From the NCBI RefSeq assembly GCF_000741535.1, contig NZ_JGYQ01000007.1, forward strand, positions 434,001 through 498,000: 64,000 nucleotides of DNA, written 5' to 3'. Source of the DNA: Bifidobacterium boum. Its GTDB lineage: Bacteria > Actinomycetota > Actinomycetes > Actinomycetales > Bifidobacteriaceae. A program made the translations under genes and the position numbers. The notes under the pieces are model-generated. The model was not told the DNA's origin. It did not search any database and saw only the letters and a list, made by a program, of their open reading frames with translations. Shown one piece after another: positions 30,742-39,534 of the stretch (its first letter is position 1; each line of letters opens with the position of its first letter).

Positions 30742-32478
30742 TCAGTACAGGAACAAGCCCCAGAACGCGAAGAACAGGAGCACGTGGAACATGGCGAACG
30801 CGGTCACCCAGAACAGGACGCGGGCCAGCCGCGTGGACGCGAGCACAGGCTCCCGGCCACTGACCACATCATTGATTGCGCCTTTCCGCGGCGGAAGCTG
30901 CGCGATACCACGGGTTTGTGCAACCTCAATGAGTCGCGTGAACACGCGTGACCACGCCCACACCACCAGCGTGCACACCACTTGAATAACCGGCCAGCTC
31001 CAATACATCATGCCCGGATCCTCAGCGGGAGCACCACCCCACGCAAGCTGGACGATACCCATAATCACCTGGCCAAGCCCGCCGCCGAACAGGAGCAGCG
31101 TTGCCAGCGTAGTAATCGTCAAACTCAGCAAGGCGCCGCCGAAACCGTATTTGAAGCCGAGAGCCGGGCCTTTACGGCGAACAAGAAACACGATTTTCTT
31201 GACCAGCGCGACGGCTGCGACAATCAGCGTGAGCAGCAGGGTGACCACCATGGCCAGATGAACCCACGCACCATACACGGTGAGTGCTCGATCCGCATGC
31301 AAATCCTTCGGCACGGCAATCGACTGGTAGAGCGTCGAACCGGCGGCACGCTCGCTGGTTTGGTTGAGTCCGGCCGCCGTACCGACCATCCACGTGACCA
31401 TGTCGTTGACATAGTCGTCGGCGAAACCGGTGCCGGCATCCGCCTCATTGCCCAAACGCAACACGTGGTTCGCCACCGGGTAGCTGCGGATGGTCACATC
31501 CCAGTTGCCGGCCTGATGAGCCAAATCAAGGATTTTGCGCGTACCTTCAACCTGCGCGGTCATCACATCCTTCGACCCGTAGGCGACAAACGTGGGGATA
31601 CGGTACGCCGCGGGCCGCTCGATATCGAGGTCGAAGTTCTTCAAGCCGAACATCGTCCCATCCATATCGAAAACACGGCGGACAATCGACTGGTAGCCGC
31701 TGTGCGCACCGACCAGCGTGAAATCCTGGGAAGCGAGGAAACCCAAGGATTGCCTCGGAGAGAACACCATCGGGCTGAGCAGCACTTGGAACGCGACCTT
31801 CGGATCCTGCTGCAGCAGGTATGAGCTGATCCACGTGCTTTCGGATGTGGCGTAAATCCCGACATTCTTGGCGTTGACCTGGTTGAGGGAGCGCAGATAG
31901 TTGATGGCCTGATCGTAGATGGTCGCGGAAGCCGGATAATCACGGGTGATGTCGTTGGTGGACCAGACCGGTTTGTCGATAACCGCGGTGACGAAACCGG
32001 CGGACGACAGTGCGTACGCGACATCGCCGAAGGAGTTGTCGCACGTGCCGTATCCGGCGCCATGCATGAACACGACACCCGGACGGTTCGCCCCCGCGCC
32101 TTTGGGCTCGCGGATCAGCATGCGGATCTTCTGGATTTCACCCGTCGATGGGCGTTTCGCGGTGATGGTGGTATACCGTTGCGTCACTTTGTACGTGTTG
32201 AGCGTCGGCAGCGTGCTACCGGCGTGGGTGCGGAAGGCGACGGAGGTGTCGCCGGTCAGCATCGCCATGGTTTGGCCTGTCGGCTGGATATCGGCGCTGA
32301 CGGCCGTAATATGCGAAACGCCAACAAGCATGCCGAGCAGGATAATGAAAATGGGGACACTTACCGCAAGCCGATGACCACGCGACCATGCGCCCAGCGT
32401 CTGCTGCTGTGATATCTGCCGCTCCTGCTGCGCAGGACGAGCGGCGGTATGCTCTTCCTGATTCGACACATCGTTCAT
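30742..32478 (-). CDS. Membrane-anchored alpha/beta hydrolase with C-terminal helices
   Basis: About 578 residues. Cytoplasmic N-terminus, one helix (about 45-65), then an extracytoplasmic dienelactone-hydrolase-like domain (about 95-385). That domain has the oxyanion motif FMHGAGYG, a nucleophile elbow-like ATSESTW, AYGSKD with the acid, and PVANHVL with the His. Four to five membrane helices fill the last 190 residues. Start taken at ATG 32478; the ribosome site is weak, and a GTG five codons earlier is possible. It sits between ispG and recO in a run of tightly spaced genes. Substrate unknown; an ester of the envelope or a lipid is plausible. The elbow is ATSES, not the textbook GxSxG. Confidence 0.75.
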   Translation of the reverse strand: MNDVSNQEEHTAARPAQQERQISQQQTLGAWSRGHRLAVSVPIFIILLGMLVGVSHITAVSADIQPTGQTMAMLTGDTSVAFRTHAGSTLPTLNTYKVTQRYTTITAKRPSTGEIQKIRMLIREPKGAGANRPGVVFMHGAGYGTCDNSFGDVAYALSSAGFVTAVIDKPVWSTNDITRDYPASATIYDQAINYLRSLNQVNAKNVGIYATSESTWISSYLLQQDPKVAFQVLLSPMVFSPRQSLGFLASQDFTLVGAHSGYQSIVRRVFDMDGTMFGLKNFDLDIERPAAYRIPTFVAYGSKDVMTAQVEGTRKILDLAHQAGNWDVTIRSYPVANHVLRLGNEADAGTGFADDYVNDMVTWMVGTAAGLNQTSERAAGSTLYQSIAVPKDLHADRALTVYGAWVHLAMVVTLLLTLIVAAVALVKKIVFLVRRKGPALGFKYGFGGALLSLTITTLATLLLFGGGLGQVIMGIVQLAWGGAPAEDPGMMYWSWPVIQVVCTLVVWAWSRVFTRLIEVAQTRGIAQLPPRKGAINDVVSGREPVLASTRLARVLFWVTAFAMFHVLLFFAFWGLFLY

Positions 32479-32587
32479 TCTAACGACAACCACGACCGTT
32501 CAGCCCGCCGCAAGAATCCCGTATGCACGCCGCAACATCCCGACCCGCCTGACCGCGACCGTCCCCGTCAACAACCCGCTCCCCCTG

Positions 32588-32679
32588 CTTCTGCCGACGC
32601 TCACCGAACCCGCAGCGTCGGCAGAAGGTCGGATTGCTGCTTCCACCGACACTCACCGACCCGTCAGCGTCGGCAGAAG
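32588..32679. repeat. Two tandem imperfect palindromes after ispG
   Basis: First palindrome 32588-32627 (CTTCTGCCGACGCT and its complement, 12-nt loop). The second, 32640-32679, has an identical right arm, while the left arm has drifted (CTTCCACCGACACT). Period 52 bp. Located between ispG and the hydrolase gene, so it could attenuate or process the operon transcript. Confidence 0.7.
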
Positions 32680-32697
32680 GTTGGGGATGGAGTGGGG

Positions 32698-33951
32698 TTA
32701 GCGGGCGGGGTGGGTGCCGTCACCGGTGATGGGGACGACGACGGGGCCGCTTTGTGGGGTGACTGTGCCGTTGGCGGCGTTCTCACGTTCGAGACGGTCC
32801 GCGATCTCATGCGCATGCTCAAGCAGCGTGGGGACGATACGATCCTCCGGGACAGTCTCGATAACCTTGCCTTTGATGAAAATCTGCCCTTTACCGTTGC
32901 CTGAAGCCACACCCAAGTCAGCTTCACGCGCCTCGCCCGGGCCGTTGACGATGCAGCCCATAACTGCCACGCGGATCGGAGCTTTGATATCCTTCAACCC
33001 GTCGGTCACCTGTTTGGCGAGCTCAATCACATCAACCTGCGCACGACCGCAGCTCGGGCAGGAAATAATATCGAAATGCCGCTGGCGAAGACCCAAATAT
33101 TCAAGAATCTTGCAGCCGACCTTCACCTCCTCAACAGGAGGCGCAGACAGGGACACGCGAATCGTGTCGCCAATACCCTCAGCCAGCAGCGCACCGAACG
33201 CCAGACACGATTTGATCGTCCCCTGCCACGCCGGACCGGCCTCGGTCACACCCAAATGCAGCGGCCAATCCCCCTTGCTCGCAAGCAGACGATACGTCTG
33301 CACCATAGTGACCGGATCGTGGTGCTTGACAGAAATCTTGAAATCATGGAAGCCGACATCCTCGAACATGCGGGCTTCCTTCAACGCCGAAGCGACCAGC
33401 GCCTCAGGGGTCGGACCACCATACTTCGCGTACAGTTCCTTATCAAGCGAGCCGGCGTTCACGCCGATACGCAACGAAATGCCCGCATCCGTGGCCGCCT
33501 TGCAAATCGACGGGCCAACCTCGTCGAACTTGCGGATATTGCCCGGGTTGACACGCACCGCGGCACACCCGGCATCAATCGCCTGAAACACGTATTTGCT
33601 TTGGAAATGGATGTCCGCAATCACCGGAAGCGGTGATTTCGCGACAATCGCAGGCAACGCGTCCGCATCATCCTGACTGGGCACCGCGACGCGGACAATA
33701 TCGCAACCGGCCTGTGCGAGCTCACCAATCTGGCGGAGCGTAGCGTTCACATCCACTGTCGGCGTGTTGGTCATCGATTGCACGGAAATCGGCGCACCAC
33801 CGCCAACCGGCACCGGACCGACCATAATACGGCGGGATTTGCGCCTCGGATGCAACGGGCTTTCACTGATATCAGGGGTTCCTGTCTTACGGAACCCCGC
33901 CTCGGCGCCCGCGGTCAATTCATCGTCTTGAATGCTGATGCTTTCCTTCAC
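32698..33951 (-). CDS. ispG: HMB-PP synthase (GcpE)
   Basis: 4Fe-4S enzyme of the MEP pathway converting MEcPP to HMBPP. 417 residues. TIM-barrel start [23 protein letters not shown]; the cluster ligands are in [10 protein letters not shown] and [11 protein letters not shown] near the C-terminus. The first 35 residues are a non-conserved extension. ATG overlaps the dxr stop by 4 bp, giving a coupled dxr-ispG pair for successive parts of the same pathway. Ends 19 bp before a palindrome pair. Confidence 0.97.
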   Translation of the reverse strand: MKESISIQDDELTAGAEAGFRKTGTPDISESPLHPRRKSRRIMVGPVPVGGGAPISVQSMTNTPTVDVNATLRQIGELAQAGCDIVRVAVPSQDDADALPAIVAKSPLPVIADIHFQSKYVFQAIDAGCAAVRVNPGNIRKFDEVGPSICKAATDAGISLRIGVNAGSLDKELYAKYGGPTPEALVASALKEARMFEDVGFHDFKISVKHHDPVTMVQTYRLLASKGDWPLHLGVTEAGPAWQGTIKSCLAFGALLAEGIGDTIRVSLSAPPVEEVKVGCKILEYLGLRQRHFDIISCPSCGRAQVDVIELAKQVTDGLKDIKAPIRVAVMGCIVNGPGEAREADLGVASGNGKGQIFIKGKVIETVPEDRIVPTLLEHAHEIADRLERENAANGTVTPQSGPVVVPITGDGTHPAR

Positions 33952-35135
33952 ACTTGCTTGTTTATCAAAACATCAGCACGTTGGCGCGCTTCACGCTCAA
34001 CTTGCCCCATTTCCTCCACGGATGCGAACAGCGGATTGCCGCGAAGCTCGGCATCCATGTGGTCGATGACGGCTTTGACCGTGTCCACGATACCCAGATA
34101 CGGCAGACGGCCGTCGAGGAACGCGTGAACCGCCTGCTCGTTCGCAGCGTTCAATACCGCCGTATGCTTCTCGGACGCGGCAAGGCACTGCCGGGCGAGC
34201 GAAACCGCAGGGAACGCCTCGTTGTCAAGAGGTTCGAAGGTCCATTGCGCGGCTTGCGTCCAATCGCACGCAGCAGCCACGTTTCCAAGCCGCTCGGGCG
34301 CAGACAAACCGAGCGCGATCGGCAGACGCATATCAGGCGGTGACATTTGTCCGATAGTCGCGCCATCGCGGAATTCCACCATCGAATGCACAATCGACTG
34401 CGGGTGGACCGTCACCTCGATACGCTCCGGAGGAATATCAAACAGGCGGCTCGCCTCAATAACCTCCAACCCCTTGTTCATCAGCGTAGACGAATTGATC
34501 GTGACCACCGGTCCCATATGCCACGTGGGATGGTTCAACGCTTGCGCGGGCGTGATGTCAGTCATCTCGTCGCGGCGCATCCCGCGGAACGGGCCGCCTG
34601 AAGCCGTGACAATCAGTTTCGCGACCTCGCCGTGGCGGCCGGAACGCAGCGACTGCCAAATCGCGGAATGCTCGGAATCCACCGGGTTGATCTGCTGGTC
34701 ACGCACCTGAGCACTGAACAGCAGGTGTCCGCCGGCGACCACCGACTCCTTATTCGCCAACGCCAGCTGGGAACCCGCCTGAAGCGCGGCAATCGACGGT
34801 TCAAGACCGATAGAGCCGGTGATACCGTTCAGTACCATGTCCGCACCGCAACCAGCCAAAGCGACCACCGCCTGGCGGCCTGCATGGATCGCGGTGTTCG
34901 ACGCTCCGGCCTGATTGAGAGCCTCACGAAGCGCCCCGACCTTGGACTCATCGGCAATCGCAACCTGCGGTACGTGGAACAATGCCGCCTGTTGGGCGAG
35001 CAAATCAACATGGCCGCCGCCAGCAGCGAGCCCGGTTACCGTGAACCGGTCAGGATGACGGGCGATGACATCAAGTCCTTGCGTGCCGATCGACCCGGTC
35101 GATCCCAGCACGATAACAGTGGATTGTCTGATCAC
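33948..35135 (-). CDS. dxr: 1-deoxy-D-xylulose 5-phosphate reductoisomerase
   Basis: NADPH-dependent first committed MEP step, DXP to MEP. 395 residues, family length. [18 protein letters not shown] is the Rossmann motif; [21 protein letters not shown] and TASGGPFRG are the Mg and substrate loops. GTG start at 35135 with AGGAAG eight bases upstream. Coupled to ispG. Products feed IPP for uppS in the same run. Confidence 0.97.
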   Translation of the reverse strand: MIRQSTVIVLGSTGSIGTQGLDVIARHPDRFTVTGLAAGGGHVDLLAQQAALFHVPQVAIADESKVGALREALNQAGASNTAIHAGRQAVVALAGCGADMVLNGITGSIGLEPSIAALQAGSQLALANKESVVAGGHLLFSAQVRDQQINPVDSEHSAIWQSLRSGRHGEVAKLIVTASGGPFRGMRRDEMTDITPAQALNHPTWHMGPVVTINSSTLMNKGLEVIEASRLFDIPPERIEVTVHPQSIVHSMVEFRDGATIGQMSPPDMRLPIALGLSAPERLGNVAAACDWTQAAQWTFEPLDNEAFPAVSLARQCLAASEKHTAVLNAANEQAVHAFLDGRLPYLGIVDTVKAVIDHMDAELRGNPLFASVEEMGQVEREARQRADVLINKQV

Positions 35136-35356
35136 AGTGGATGCTTCCTACTTCTTGCGGTTGTCCGGCGCAACGCCCGGCAGCCTTCCGGTACCGTATG
35201 CGCGTATCAGGAAGTGCGGGCACTCCCCTTGGCCCGGTTCACATGATACACGCGGCGGATTCGAGCAACGTGCCAAACGACTACACGATACGGCGGTCGG
35301 CTGCTTGACACGTGTACGACTCCCCGTCTCGCAGTATCGGACGGAACCGTGCGGCA

Positions 35357-37105
35357 TCACTTGCCGGACGAATTGTCGTCATTCCACGTGGGGAACGACA
35401 AATCCGGGATATCGAAACCGAAACCGGAGCCAGCGGCAGGATTCGCTTCGGGGAACAATCCGGCCGACGTGGGTTTCGCGGTCTTCTGGCGGTCCGGCGT
35501 CTGCTGCTGTGCGGCGGACGTGGTGTCCGCAGCGGCAGCGGCCGTCGAGGAATCCGTAGTGGCTGGCGCGGACGGCTGCGATTGCGGAGCGACTGGAGCT
35601 ACCGGCTCCTGGACAGCTTGAGCTGAAGCATCAGCGCTGAAGGGGGATGCGAATGCGGCGGTCGGCGCGGAATCGAACGAAGCCGGGGGAACACTGGATT
35701 CGGTGGAAACCGGGGAGACCGGAACCGCCGGAGTGTCCGGAGTGAATGCGGATGACGGTGCGGGAGCGTACACGCCCGGGATTTCGCCCAACTTCTGGCG
35801 TGGCTGTGTGCTACCGGATTCCTGAGCGAGTCCTGAACCGAATGACGGGGTGATGGACGGCGAAGACGCAGCGGCAGACTCGCCGGTTCCAAACGACGGG
35901 GTGACCGACGGGGTTGCGGCGGCAGACGCCGGCGTGGACGCATGGCTGCCGGCGAGCGCCGCCAGTGAAGGGCTGCCGTGCAGGCTTTCCTGTGCCGCGC
36001 GAATCGCCGAATCGGAGGATGGGGCGAATGACGGCAGGTCGGTGGCCTGCTGGGTGGGAATCGTCTGCTGGTTCACGGCAGCCGCATCGAAGGACGGAAC
36101 CGATGATACCGGTGAATACGCGGTGCCGGTTGGCGGAACCGGAGCGACCGGCGTGGACTGGTCGAACAGGCTGGTTGTCTCGGATGCCGGCTGGTCAGGC
36201 TGGCCGAACACCGACGGGTTTTGCGACTGCGTCTGGGTGAAAATCGCTTGTTCTGCTTCGTGGAGCGCGTCGAAGGATTGTGTGGCTTCGGCGGCAGGAA
36301 CCGTTGAGGCGGCAGCGGATGCCGCTGCGAGTGACGCCGCTGCCGATCCGGGAGCGAATTGCGGGAGTTCCTGATCTTGACCGGAATGCTGGCCGGACTG
36401 GGCGAACAGCGGCTTGACACCGTTATCGGCGTGCTGTTGGGCGGCTTGCTCATCAGGGGTGCCGACATAATCGGCCACGCGGGCGTATGATTCGATGCGG
36501 CTGAGCAGTTGGACGCACGCGTTGATGTAGTAGTCGACCTGACGTTCGTCATACCCGCGATGGCCGCGACGCTGCGTGAAAATCACATTCGACACGCGTT
36601 GGGCGTTCAAATCGATGTCCTTTTTCGCATGGTCCTGATCTGCTCCCCCGATACCAAGTTCGGCGGCGGCTTTATCAACGATCTGGTCGACCAGACGATC
36701 GACCTGCTTGCGGTCGTATGACGGCTGCTTGCCGGTTCCAGCGGCGAACCGCTTGCGCTGCGGGCGCTTGGCGTGTTCGGCGATCTGACGGTACAGTTCC
36801 TCGGTCTGGGCTTTCCACGCCACGCGTCCATGCTGCGTGATCTCCCACGTGGTTTGCTTGTCGACCACCGCACGCTCCAAGCGTGTCAATGCGGCGTCGA
36901 CCTGGGCGATGGCGTACCCGCCCTTGCGCATGTCGAAGGACACGTTTTGGATGTCCTTTTGCGTCAGCTGCATGCCTTCACTGTCGTACAGCTCGTGCGC
37001 GTGCTCAAGAAACTTGTCGACCTGGGGCACGTCATAGCCCCATTTGCGCTTGCTGACAAGCGCAATACCTGACGCACCCTGCTCGGTTTCAGGTTTCTTA
37101 GCCAT
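35357..37105 (-). CDS. Protein with four DivIVA-type repeats and a long disordered tail
   Basis: 582 residues. The N-terminal 200 contain four copies of a DivI1A-like motif: WGYDVPQVDKFLEHAHELY, FDMRKGGYAIAQVDAALTRLE, SYDRKQVDRLVDQI and RGHRGYDERQVDYYINACVQLL. Such motifs occur in actinobacterial polar-growth and septum proteins. From about 215 onward it is a Pro/Ser/Ala/Thr-rich linker ending in a small hydrophobic-acidic terminus (GFDIPDLSFPTWND). Start ATG 37105 with GGAGGTCGG upstream. Predicted cytoplasmic scaffold for cell-pole or septum functions. It is not a classic Wag31: the repeats are clustered and no long coiled coil follows. Confidence 0.75.
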   Translation of the reverse strand: MAKKPETEQGASGIALVSKRKWGYDVPQVDKFLEHAHELYDSEGMQLTQKDIQNVSFDMRKGGYAIAQVDAALTRLERAVVDKQTTWEITQHGRVAWKAQTEELYRQIAEHAKRPQRKRFAAGTGKQPSYDRKQVDRLVDQIVDKAAAELGIGGADQDHAKKDIDLNAQRVSNVIFTQRRGHRGYDERQVDYYINACVQLLSRIESYARVADYVGTPDEQAAQQHADNGVKPLFAQSGQHSGQDQELPQFAPGSAAASLAAASAAASTVPAAEATQSFDALHEAEQAIFTQTQSQNPSVFGQPDQPASETTSLFDQSTPVAPVPPTGTAYSPVSSVPSFDAAAVNQQTIPTQQATDLPSFAPSSDSAIRAAQESLHGSPSLAALAGSHASTPASAAATPSVTPSFGTGESAAASSPSITPSFGSGLAQESGSTQPRQKLGEIPGVYAPAPSSAFTPDTPAVPVSPVSTESSVPPASFDSAPTAAFASPFSADASAQAVQEPVAPVAPQSQPSAPATTDSSTAAAAADTTSAAQQQTPDRQKTAKPTSAGLFPEANPAAGSGFGFDIPDLSFPTWNDDNSSGK

Positions 37106-37285
37106 TGGCTACCGACCTCCTAGACATATGTTCTGATGGCTCAACTCTACGTGACTGTTTAGACTCTTCGGCTGGGAAAATACATAAACCGCACGGTATT
37201 GGCACGCCGTCCGGGTGTGCGTTGACGAGTGAACACGCCGGTATGCGACGGGTTCGACGCGACATGCGGTAGAGTGGAATGTCGC

Positions 37286-37359
37286 GGGCGATTAGCTCAG
37301 TTGGCTAGAGCGCCACCTTTACACGGTGGATGTCGGGGGTTCGAATCCCTCATCGCCCA
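37286..37359 (+). tRNA. tRNA-Val (anticodon TAC)
   Basis: 74-nt cloverleaf without encoded CCA. Acceptor GGGCGAT pairs with ATCGCCC (37352-37358), discriminator A. D-arm TTAGCTCAGTTGGCTAGAG, anticodon stem CCACC/GGTGG with loop TTTACAC, T-arm GGGGGTTCGAATCCC. A TAGAGT at 37270-37275 is a likely -10. Confidence 0.97.
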
Positions 37360-37991
37360 CTTGATACGTGGTGCATACGTGGTGCCGCAAAACATTGTTT
37401 TGCGTGTGATGCGCGGCGCCGACACAGCATCAAAATCAAGGCGGTCTTTTGGCCTCAGGCGCCATGTTCGCGGCGATTGTTTGAACACACACCCACTTGA
37501 TTCGTCGGCCTTTGTGTGGGAGAATTTGGCGATTTCCTGATTCGGCGCTGTTCTCCCGCGATCGGCGTGGGAGGTTATCGAGATTCCGTGCCGTCGCGAC
37601 AGTTCTCCCAACGGGAACGTTGAAATCGCGCGGTTCTTGGATTGCGCCTGTGAAGCCGTTTTCGGGAGGATGTCGCGCGATCCGCCAATCAGCGATAAAC
37701 TCCCACGAAACCACGGGACTTTATCCCCGATGCAGCCTAATCGCAGTAATCTCCCGCATCAGTGCGGGAAGTTATTCGGCATCAGGCGTATACGGTACAA
37801 ATTCCCCGTCGCATTTGCGCGGGAATCCACCATACGCCACGCACTGCCTTGCCAAATCGGTTACGCCGGAATCAATCCCCGCGTAACCGATCGCAGGAAG
37901 ATGAAAATGACATCGGCCGGTATTGACGCAAACCCGTACGCCCGACATGCCAGCCGGACGACACCGCCAGCCGACTCAGTCCGTCAACCGG
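37360..37991. other. 632-bp gene-free stretch after tRNA-Val
   Basis: Contains repeat copy A and two extra hairpins (37785-37838; 37857-37890, 9-bp perfect TCGGTTACG stem). No gene recognised on either strand. Confidence 0.6.
37515..37756 (+). repeat. Hairpin-rich dispersed repeat, copy A
   Basis: About 240 bp, almost identical to the reverse complement of 43265-43505. Built from short hairpins of the CTCCC...GGGAG type (around 37552-37574, 37606-37616, 37700-37716, 37751-37769). Differences between the copies tend to keep pairing: a G-U in copy A is G-C in copy B. No credible ORF; frames through it share protein text only because the DNA is conserved. Further hairpins continue beyond it at 37785-37838 and 37857-37890. 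Type of element unknown; a structured RNA or mobile non-coding repeat. Confidence 0.8.
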
Positions 37992-38414
37992 TCAGTGCGC
38001 CGAACCTTTGCCGAAGGCACGCAGCTGGATACCGTTCCAATCCTTGCTCACCGTCAACGGCGTGGCGGCATTCATGCCGGCGGTCTGCGCAGCGGACTGC
38101 ACAGTACTCGCATTCGGAGCCCCCTCACGACCGGGCTTCGGGCACAACACCCACATCGGGCCGTCATCGCCCAACACCGCATACGCATCAACGATAGTGT
38201 CGGCGAGCTCATCCTCGTCATCGCCGTCACGCCACCAAATGATGACCCCATCGACGGCGGAATCATAATCCTCGTCAACGAGTTCCTCGCCCGTCAACGT
38301 TTCGATCTTCTCGCGGATCGAATCATCGACGTCATCATCCCACAGCCATTCCTGCACGATGTCCCCGGAGCGGAAACCGAACTCTTCAGCGTTTTGAAAT
38401 GCCGTTTCAATCAC
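37992..38414 (-). CDS. DUF3052 family protein
   Basis: About 140 residues, a small acidic actinobacterial protein of unknown biochemical role. The family pattern is clear: QEWLWDDDVDDSIREKIE, then GEELVDEDYDSAVDGVIIWWRDGD, then GPMWVLCPKPGR. I place the start at GTG 38414. A good extended -10 (TGC-TATATT) lies only seven bases upstream, so the mRNA is probably leaderless and any longer N-terminus would be untranscribed. Fourteen extra codons are open upstream (to a TTG at 38456) but lack a ribosome site. Confidence 0.85.
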   Translation of the reverse strand: MIETAFQNAEEFGFRSGDIVQEWLWDDDVDDSIREKIETLTGEELVDEDYDSAVDGVIIWWRDGDDEDELADTIVDAYAVLGDDGPMWVLCPKPGREGAPNASTVQSAAQTAGMNAATPLTVSKDWNGIQLRAFGKGSAH

Positions 38415-38421
38415 GTTGCAC

Positions 38422-38427
38422 AATATA
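38422..38427 (-). promoter_or_regulatory. Extended -10 of a probable leaderless promoter (DUF3052)
   Basis: Minus-strand TGC-TATATT, 7 nt before the GTG at 38414. No Shine-Dalgarno sequence exists between them. The -35 region is poor, which fits an extended -10 promoter. Confidence 0.6.
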
Positions 38428-38518
38428 GCAAGACACGCGAACTTATGTGTTACCAAGCCCTATGCGTGGACATCGCGTGCAGCCGCACACCCATCGCACG
38501 CCAAACGCAAGCCCCGAT

Positions 38519-39376
38519 TCACACCGTGCAGTGCGGCAGCTTCTCCCCCTTGCCTTGCCCGATAGCCACCAGCGCCTGATACGCCTCATCAAGCGTGGAC
38601 ACTTTCACGTCCCGCAAGCCGGATGGCACGTGGCCGACAACCTCATCACAGTTGGACGCGGGAGCAAGGAACCATGCGGCGCCATCACGCTTCGCTCCAA
38701 GCATTTTCAGCCGAATACCGCCAATCGCGCCGACTTTGCCACCGTTTTCCATCGTCCCCGTACCGGCGATGATCTTACCGCCGGTCTCATCACGCGCCGT
38801 GAGCTTACTGATCGTACCAAGCGTGTACATCATGCCCGCGGACGGACCGCCAATATCATCAATATGCATACGCACGCGCACGCCACTGGTATCCACACCA
38901 AGCCGTTTCGCATACGCGAGCGCCTGCTTGGTGGCGGATTTCTGCGATCCGGACATCTCATGATGAGACTCCTTGTCGTAGTCCTCCGAACTTTGACCGG
39001 GCGGGAATACCGCTTCGCTGGGCAGTACGGTGGTGTCCGAACGCATATACATGGCAAGCGTCTCAATATTGGGCATCGCATACCCGGGGACGCCTGCGGC
39101 GTTGACCGTCACCATGAGCAGTTGCCCGGACTGCTTATGCGTCGCCACCCCTGAAATCGCGATGATCTGCTTGCCGTCCGACGTACCGAGCACGTTGCGC
39201 GTGGGGCCGGGGGTTTCAACAACGTACGGGCTGGGCATGATCAGCACCAGAACACACAACAGAACACAAAACGCCCCGGCATAGTAGCCGAGACTACGAC
39301 GGTTGAAATCGCTACGGGCGCGGCGCAAAGATGCCACGGTGGCGCGGCGGATACGTGTCAAGCTCATACCCGCCAT
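38519..39376 (-). CDS. Membrane-anchored Lon-like serine protease (YlbL type) lacking a PDZ domain
   Basis: About 285 residues: one N-terminal helix (YYAGAFCVLLCVLVLIMPSPY), then YVVETPGPTRNVLG, and a C-terminal S16 (Lon) protease domain. Catalytic Ser is in GGPSAGMMYTLG, Lys in GGIRLKMLGAKRDGA. In YlbL relatives a PDZ domain separates the helix region and protease; here only about 50 residues lie in that place, so it seems absent. No AAA module. Extracytoplasmic processing protease by inference. Start is either MAG (39376, used) or MSL (39367); neither has a strong ribosome site. Confidence 0.85.
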   Translation of the reverse strand: MAGMSLTRIRRATVASLRRARSDFNRRSLGYYAGAFCVLLCVLVLIMPSPYVVETPGPTRNVLGTSDGKQIIAISGVATHKQSGQLLMVTVNAAGVPGYAMPNIETLAMYMRSDTTVLPSEAVFPPGQSSEDYDKESHHEMSGSQKSATKQALAYAKRLGVDTSGVRVRMHIDDIGGPSAGMMYTLGTISKLTARDETGGKIIAGTGTMENGGKVGAIGGIRLKMLGAKRDGAAWFLAPASNCDEVVGHVPSGLRDVKVSTLDEAYQALVAIGQGKGEKLPHCTV

Positions 39377-39534
39377 ACTAGCCAGCACACCTGTCGAAGC
39401 GTCGCCGGCGATACGCCGCTGTAAGAGCTTGGCACCGGTTTCCTCACCTTGAGCGAACACGGGCGCAAAGGACTGTAGTATTGGGGATACTTAAGGCAAT
39501 AACCGCGGCACATGCATGCAAAGGATGACAGGTC

